A stretch of 10,189 nucleotides of DNA from Rhodanobacteraceae bacterium (GTDB taxonomy: Bacteria > Pseudomonadota > Gammaproteobacteria > Xanthomonadales > SZUA-5): positions 1 to 10,189 of the forward strand of contig QIMA01000532.1 of the NCBI GenBank assembly GCA_003233535.1. The letters run 5' to 3'. Made by a program: the position numbers and the translations under genes. Of this stretch, positions 5,940 through 10,189 are shown piece after piece. The number at the start of each line of letters is the position of its first letter. The stretch's first letter is position 1. A model generated the notes under the pieces. That model did not search any database, was not told where the DNA came from, and saw only the letters and a list, made by a program, of their open reading frames with translations.

Positions 5940-7294
5940 CGGCGCGCACTAGCCAACTCGAACACTGGACCGGTGGCCAGTTGCGCGGCGATGACGTGCT
6001 GGTTCGCGGGCTCAGTATCGATACCCGTAAGCTTGCGCCCGGTGAGCTCTATCTGGCGCTGCCTGGCGAGCACGTGGACGGTCACGACTACGTCGCCCAG
6101 GCCAGAAAAAGCGGCGCCGCAGCGGCGTTGGTGAACCGATACGTTGCCGATCCATTGCCGCAGGTGCGGGTCGACGACGTGCAGTTGGCTACCGGGAAAA
6201 TTGCCGCTGCGCATCTGCGTCGGCATCGGGTGACAGTGGTCGCTATCACCGGCTCCAACGGTAAAACCACGGTAAAGAATCTGGTGGCGCTGATACTCAG
6301 TCAGCGTGCGCCGACGCTCGCTACTGCGGGTAATTACAACAACGAACTAGGCTTGCCTTTGACCTTGGCCAAGCTCAGCGCAGAGCACCGCTACGTGGTG
6401 CTGGAGATGGGTGCCGGCAAGCCTGGCGATATCGATTATCTGTGCCGAATCGCAACGCCAGACGTTGCCCTGGTCAATAACGTTGCCGATGCGCACTTAG
6501 AACTGTTCGGAACTCGCGAACAGATCGCCGAAACCAAAGGGGCGATCTACGCGGCGCTCAGTCAGAGCGGGACGGCGGTGATCAACGCTGGAGATGCATT
6601 CGCAGCACGCTTTCGCGAGCTGGCCGCTGATCGACGGCGGATCGAGTTCGGTGCGGCTGAGTCGGACGTGCGACTCAGTAATGAGCTGGACGGCTATCCG
6701 CAGCGATTCTGTCTCGCTGGTGCTTTCGATCAACTCGAGGTCCGATTGCCACTGCTGGGTGCGCACAATCGCTCCAATGCAGCAGCGGCAGCAGCCGTTG
6801 CTCTGGCTGCTGGCGCAAGCGCAGCGGACGTTGCCGCAGGGCTGGGTGCCGCGCAAGCCGAAGCAGGACGCTTGGAGCTTTACCGGTGCGCTGGATTTAC
6901 CGTGGTCGATGACAGCTACAACGCTAACCCAGCATCTGTTAACGCAGCTCTGCAGGCGATCACCGGCTTGGCTACGCGGCGTTGGTTAGTGCTCGGCGAT
7001 ATGGCCGAGCTGGGGCCGCAACAAGATCAGATGCATCGGCGCGTCGGTGAACAGGCGGCGAGTTTGGGGGTAGAGCGAATCTACGCCCTGGGCACCCTGG
7101 CCGCAGCCGCGGCGCGCGAGTTTGGCGATACCAGTCGTTGTTTCGATGCGATTCCGGAACTTGTGGCGACGCTGCACAAGGACGCGCGAGACAGTCAGGC
7201 GGTGCTGCTGGTGAAGGGCTCGCGCGCAGCATCCATGGAAAGAGTTGTCCAGGCGCTCTGCCAAGCAGGAGGAACCGCATGCTGCTCTGGTTGA
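5933..7294 (+). CDS. murF: UDP-N-acetylmuramoyl-tripeptide--D-alanyl-D-alanine ligase MurF
   Basis: MurF ligates D-Ala-D-Ala to the UDP-MurNAc-tripeptide in the cytoplasm, using ATP, to give the pentapeptide that MraY uses. The protein is 453 residues (E. coli 452). The P-loop [10 protein letters not shown] lies at 104-113 with K111, followed by the MurF signature NYNNELGLP (134-142), [11 protein letters not shown] (158-167), K202 in AETKGAIY as the probable carbamylated lysine, HNRSNAAAA (278-286), DDSYNANP (326-333) and KGSRA (428-432). The start overlaps the last 7 nt of murE, and the coding end overlaps mraY by 16 nt and contains the mraY ribosome-binding site. An alanine-rich stretch at about 282-310 is usual for this domain junction. 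Confidence 0.97.
   Translation: MLTARTSQLEHWTGGQLRGDDVLVRGLSIDTRKLAPGELYLALPGEHVDGHDYVAQARKSGAAAALVNRYVADPLPQVRVDDVQLATGKIAAAHLRRHRVTVVAITGSNGKTTVKNLVALILSQRAPTLATAGNYNNELGLPLTLAKLSAEHRYVVLEMGAGKPGDIDYLCRIATPDVALVNNVADAHLELFGTREQIAETKGAIYAALSQSGTAVINAGDAFAARFRELAADRRRIEFGAAESDVRLSNELDGYPQRFCLAGAFDQLEVRLPLLGAHNRSNAAAAAAVALAAGASAADVAAGLGAAQAEAGRLELYRCAGFTVVDDSYNANPASVNAALQAITGLATRRWLVLGDMAELGPQQDQMHRRVGEQAASLGVERIYALGTLAAAAAREFGDTSRCFDAIPELVATLHKDARDSQAVLLVKGSRAASMERVVQALCQAGGTACCSG
7267..7272 (+). promoter_or_regulatory. Consensus ribosome-binding site of mraY inside murF
   Basis: AGGAGG ends 6 nt before the ATG at 7279, an ideal arrangement. It decides the mraY start: the frame is open upstream to 7138, but that extension reads through murF and lacks MraY homology. 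It is the closest match to a consensus Shine-Dalgarno noticed in the run. Confidence 0.85.
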
Positions 7295-8361
7295 GCGAAT
7301 GGGCGGCGCAATACGTGCGCGCCTTCAGCGTCCTCCAATACGTCACTTTGCGCACCATCTTGGGCGCGCTGACCGCCCTAGCGCTCTCGTTGGCAATGGG
7401 CCCGGTATTCATTCGCCGTTTGGCAGAGCGCCAGATCGGCCAAACTATTCGCGACGATGGCCCGCAGTCACACTTGTCTAAGGCCGGTACACCGACCATG
7501 GGCGGTGTGCTGATCATCGTTACGCTGGCCGTGTCCATTCTGCTTTGGGCCGATCTGCACAATCGCTACGTGTGGGTGGCACTAGGCGTGCTGTTGAGCT
7601 TCGGCCTTGTTGGCTTTATCGACGACTACCGCAAGCTGGTCCTCAAAGACAGTCGCGGCTTGCCAGGACGCTGGAAATACTTGCTGCAGTCGATCTTTGG
7701 CGCCGCTGCTGCGATCTATCTGTATGTCACTGCCGATACGCAGGCCGCCACTGAGCTCTACCTGCCGCTGATCAACGGTCCGGTTATGCCGCTGGGCATC
7801 GGCGCCATAGTCCTGTCCTACTTCTGGATCGTCGGCTTCTCCAACGCCGTGAATCTGACCGACGGTCTGGACGGTCTGGCAATCATGCCTACGGTCCTGG
7901 TTGCCGCCGCGCTGGGCGTTTTTGCATATTTAAGTGGACACGCGGTATTCGCTCAATACTTAGGCATTCCGCGCATTCCGGGCGCTCAGGAGATGGCCAT
8001 CGTGTGTGGCGCCATGGCCGGATCGGGCTTGGGTTTTTTGTGGTTTAACACCTACCCGGCACAGGTCTTTATGGGCGACATCGGCGCGTTAGCGCTGGGC
8101 GCTGTGCTTGGTTTGGTGGCCGTGATTGTTCGACAAGAGGCCGTGCTGCTGATCATGGGCGGCATCTTCGTGTTGGAAACCCTGTCGGTGATCTTGCAGG
8201 TGGCCTCGTTCAAGACCACGGGTCGGCGGATCTTCCGCATGGCACCCCTGCATCATCACTATGAACTCAAAGGCTGGCCCGAGCCGCGGGTCATTGTCCG
8301 TTTCTGGATCATCAGCGTGGTGCTGGTGCTGCTGGGTCTGGCGACCCTGAAGGTGCGTTAG
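7279..8361 (+). CDS. mraY: Phospho-N-acetylmuramoyl-pentapeptide-transferase MraY
   Basis: MraY is an integral inner-membrane enzyme that transfers phospho-MurNAc-pentapeptide from UDP to undecaprenyl phosphate, forming lipid I. The product is 360 residues, the same length as in E. coli, with about ten hydrophobic helices. Catalytic and Mg-binding residues are in place: D115 and D116 in FIDDYRK, N192 and nearby aspartates in [10 protein letters not shown] (192-201), D267 in [11 protein letters not shown], and the PLHHHYE cluster (323-329). The N-terminal cytoplasmic loop has the usual KAGTPTMGG (68-76). The start follows the strong AGGAGG inside murF. ftsW starts 2 nt after its stop; the murD gene that follows mraY in E. 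coli is absent here. Confidence 0.98.
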   Translation: MLLWLSEWAAQYVRAFSVLQYVTLRTILGALTALALSLAMGPVFIRRLAERQIGQTIRDDGPQSHLSKAGTPTMGGVLIIVTLAVSILLWADLHNRYVWVALGVLLSFGLVGFIDDYRKLVLKDSRGLPGRWKYLLQSIFGAAAAIYLYVTADTQAATELYLPLINGPVMPLGIGAIVLSYFWIVGFSNAVNLTDGLDGLAIMPTVLVAAALGVFAYLSGHAVFAQYLGIPRIPGAQEMAIVCGAMAGSGLGFLWFNTYPAQVFMGDIGALALGAVLGLVAVIVRQEAVLLIMGGIFVLETLSVILQVASFKTTGRRIFRMAPLHHHYELKGWPEPRVIVRFWIISVVLVLLGLATLKVR

Positions 8362-8363
8362 GC

Positions 8364-9551
8364 ATGGCCGCCGTGCTTCCAGCCAAACTGGCCAAGGTGA
8401 ACCGGCAACCGCGGCCCGACCCGACGCTGGTGATGTCCAGCATCGCCCTGGCAATGCTCGGCCTAGTGATGGTCTGTTCGACCTCCATTTCGATCGCCGA
8501 AAGCCACGGCGTAGGCCCTCTGTATTTCCTCAATCGGCATGCGTTCTTCTTGCTCCTCGGTAGCGTCGCGGCGGCCATGATTTGGTTCGTCCCGCTGCGA
8601 ACCATGGAGCGCTTCTCGCCGCTGATGGCGTTTGCGGCCTTCGGCCTGCTGCTGCTGGTGTTTGTGCCCGGGATAGGCGTGCGCATCAACGGCGCGCGCC
8701 GCTGGATCAACCTCGGGGTTTCGACCTTCCAAGTGGTCGAACTGGTCAAGCTGTTCGTGATCATGTACGTCGCCGGATACCTCGTCCGCCATCAGCAGTC
8801 GGTTCAGACCTCCCTAAGCGGCATCATCAAGCCGTTAGCAGTGGTCACCGTGCTGGTGGGTCTGCTACTCATGCAGCCGGACTTCGGCGGATCTGTTTTG
8901 CTGATTGGCATCGTCGTCGGCATGCTCTGGCTGGGTGGTGCTTCGGCCGGACGGCTCGCCGGAATCGGCCTGATTGCACTGCCGCTGCTTGTTGTAGTCG
9001 CACAGCTAGAGGCCTACCGACTTAAGCGCCTCACTACATTTCTCAATCCCTGGGCCGATCCGTTCAATGACGGCTTCCAGCTTACTCAGGCGCTGATTGC
9101 TATTGGCCGCGGTGAGTGGTTCGGCGTGGGGCTGGGCGATAGCGTGCAGAAGCTGTTCTATCTGCCTGAAGCGCACACCGATTTCATTGTTGCAGTCATC
9201 GCTGAGGAGCTGGGCTTTGCCGGCCTAGTGGTGGTAATTGGGCTGTTCGCCGTGCTTGCCGGACGCGCCTTCCGGCTGGGTCTGGCCGCCTACGAGGCGG
9301 ACAAAGTTTATGCCGGCTCGGTCGCCTATGGCATTGGCCTGTGGATTTCGCTTCAGGCCGGCGTGAGCATAGGCGTCAATCTGGGCGTTCTTCCCACTAA
9401 AGGACTGACGCTGCCCTTCGTTTCCTCTGGCGGCAGCAGCGTACTGATGAGCTGTATTGCAGTCGGCGTGCTGATCCGTATTGCTCGGGAAATGGACTAT
9501 CCCGAACCGGCATCGCGCAAACGTTCTCCCAACAAGGCAGGGCAGCCGTGA
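8364..9551 (+). CDS. ftsW: Septal peptidoglycan glycosyltransferase FtsW
   Basis: FtsW is the SEDS-family polymerase that joins lipid II into septal glycan strands, paired with FtsI. The 395-residue protein has a cytoplasmic N-terminal tail of about 20 residues and about ten membrane helices. Family signatures are INGARRWINLG (108-118), FQVVELVKL (122-130), QPDFGGSVL (171-179), KLFYLPEAHTDFI (263-275) and the last-loop motif GLTLPFVSSGGSS (347-359). D273 in the PEAHTDF loop corresponds to the catalytic aspartate of SEDS polymerases. RodA is the main alternative, but the dcw setting and the neighbouring ftsI favour FtsW. GAAGGTG at 8349-8355 can serve as ribosome-binding site, 8 nt before the ATG. 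The gene follows mraY directly and ends in a GTGA overlap with murG. Confidence 0.96.
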   Translation: MAAVLPAKLAKVNRQPRPDPTLVMSSIALAMLGLVMVCSTSISIAESHGVGPLYFLNRHAFFLLLGSVAAAMIWFVPLRTMERFSPLMAFAAFGLLLLVFVPGIGVRINGARRWINLGVSTFQVVELVKLFVIMYVAGYLVRHQQSVQTSLSGIIKPLAVVTVLVGLLLMQPDFGGSVLLIGIVVGMLWLGGASAGRLAGIGLIALPLLVVVAQLEAYRLKRLTTFLNPWADPFNDGFQLTQALIAIGRGEWFGVGLGDSVQKLFYLPEAHTDFIVAVIAEELGFAGLVVVIGLFAVLAGRAFRLGLAAYEADKVYAGSVAYGIGLWISLQAGVSIGVNLGVLPTKGLTLPFVSSGGSSVLMSCIAVGVLIRIAREMDYPEPASRKRSPNKAGQP

Positions 9552-10189
9552 GCGCTCCGGTGTTGATCATGGCGGGCGGAACCGGCGGTCACGTGTTCCC
9601 TGGGCTGGCGGTAGCTGACGCGCTGCGCACGCACGCCGTACCGGTCACATGGCTGGGCGCCCGTGGGGGCATGGAAGAGGGGCTGGTAAAGCGCCACGAA
9701 CTGCCCTTCGAAGCCATCGAAGTTCAGCGCCTACGCGGTAAAGGGCTGTTGCGCTGGCTGCTCGCCCCCTTTCAGATACTTCGCGCAGTGAGGCAAGCGA
9801 TCAGTGTGCTGCGTCGTACCCGACCGCGCAGCGTGTTGGCCTTGGGTGGATTCGCTGCAGGGCCGGGCGGATTAGCCGCATGGCTGCTGCGCGTGCCGCT
9901 CGTGGTCCACGAGCAGAACCGCATTCCTGGCTTGACCAACCGCGTCTTGATGCGTCTAGCCAAGCGCCGGTTGTGCGGGCTGGACGGTCCGTTTGCACGC
10001 AAGGTTGGCGCCACCCCAGTGGGTAATCCGGTGCGCGAGCAGATTCTCGCTACCGCCCCGCCGAGGGAGCGCGGCTTGGCGCAGTCCGGCCGCCGCCGAC
10101 TGCTGGTTTTGGGCGGCAGTCAGGGCGCGCGCTATCTCAATCAGACCGTGCCCCAGGCCTTGGCGCTGATCGACCCAGAGCGCCGACCG
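9548..10189 (+). CDS. murG: UDP-GlcNAc:lipid I N-acetylglucosaminyltransferase MurG (3' partial)
   Basis: MurG is a peripheral membrane GT-B (family 28) enzyme that adds GlcNAc to lipid I on the cytoplasmic face, giving lipid II. The 214 codons present run off the right edge; the family is about 355 residues. They cover the N-terminal lobe and the beginning of the C-terminal, UDP-GlcNAc-binding lobe. Motifs are the glycine loop MAGGTGGHVFPGLAVA (8-23), LRGKG (62-66), GGFAAGPGGLAAW (100-112), HEQNRIPGLTN (121-131), VGNPVR (158-163) and LGGSQGAR (188-195). The GTG start overlaps the ftsW stop as GTGA; the in-frame ATG at 9569 would cut into the first strand, so GTG is preferred. AAGG at 9534-9537 may serve as ribosome-binding site. 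Confidence 0.97.
   Translation, partial: MSAPVLIMAGGTGGHVFPGLAVADALRTHAVPVTWLGARGGMEEGLVKRHELPFEAIEVQRLRGKGLLRWLLAPFQILRAVRQAISVLRRTRPRSVLALGGFAAGPGGLAAWLLRVPLVVHEQNRIPGLTNRVLMRLAKRRLCGLDGPFARKVGATPVGNPVREQILATAPPRERGLAQSGRRRLLVLGGSQGARYLNQTVPQALALIDPERRP

Noticed and set aside
7138..7278. Upstream extension of mraY
   Set aside because: The extra 47 codons read through murF in another frame; MraY of the usual 360 residues begins at 7279 after an ideal AGGAGG.
6972..7562. 196-codon open frame on the minus strand across the murF/mraY junction
   Set aside because: It is antisense to two well-supported genes and has a low-complexity, proline- and arginine-rich translation.
1..10189. CRISPR array, tRNA or rRNA genes, insertion sequences
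   Set aside because: No regularly spaced long repeats, no cloverleaf-like segment, no transposase and no terminal inverted repeats were seen on reading both strands.

Overview
The window is the front part of a division and cell wall (dcw) cluster from a GC-rich gammaproteobacterium, preceded by the 3' end of an unrelated surface or secreted protein gene. All genes are on the + strand. The Mra, Fts and Mur proteins are full length and typical. The best lineage guess is Xanthomonadales (Lysobacterales). MraZ starts MFYGETNVSIDDKGRLAMPT and contains VVTYNPFE, which from memory is close to Xanthomonas MraZ. murD is missing between mraY and ftsW, as I recall for Xanthomonas-type clusters. The upstream gene is an Ig-like/DUF11 protein with a short cysteine-containing tail, a style common in that order. 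No database search was possible, so the lineage is an inference.

Layout: 1-653 is the C-terminal end of a Big_3-like/DUF11 secreted protein, followed by a perfect 11-bp hairpin at 663-688. Positions 654-1037 are non-coding and become strongly AT-rich around 880-940. This stretch holds an 8-bp inverted repeat, a weak promoter candidate and a run of TGG repeats in 10-bp phase ending just before mraZ, read here as the MraZ operator. Then follow mraZ (1038-1484), rsmH (1506-2456), ftsL (2453-2722), ftsI (2719-4455), murE (4452-5939), murF (5933-7294), mraY (7279-8361), ftsW (8364-9551) and murG (9548 to the window end, partial).

From rsmH onward neighbouring genes overlap or lie 2 nt apart, so the run is almost certainly one transcript with coupled translation. 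MraZ is the likely autoregulator and RsmH modifies 16S rRNA. MurE and MurF complete UDP-MurNAc-pentapeptide, and MraY and MurG convert it to lipid I and lipid II. FtsW polymerises lipid II and FtsI crosslinks it at the septum, with FtsL as part of the FtsQLB activator. murC, ddl, ftsQ, ftsA and ftsZ would be expected beyond the right edge.

I found no undescribed defence or mobile system. The points most worth a second look are the absent murD, the long phased MraZ operator and the C-terminal tail of the upstream surface protein.
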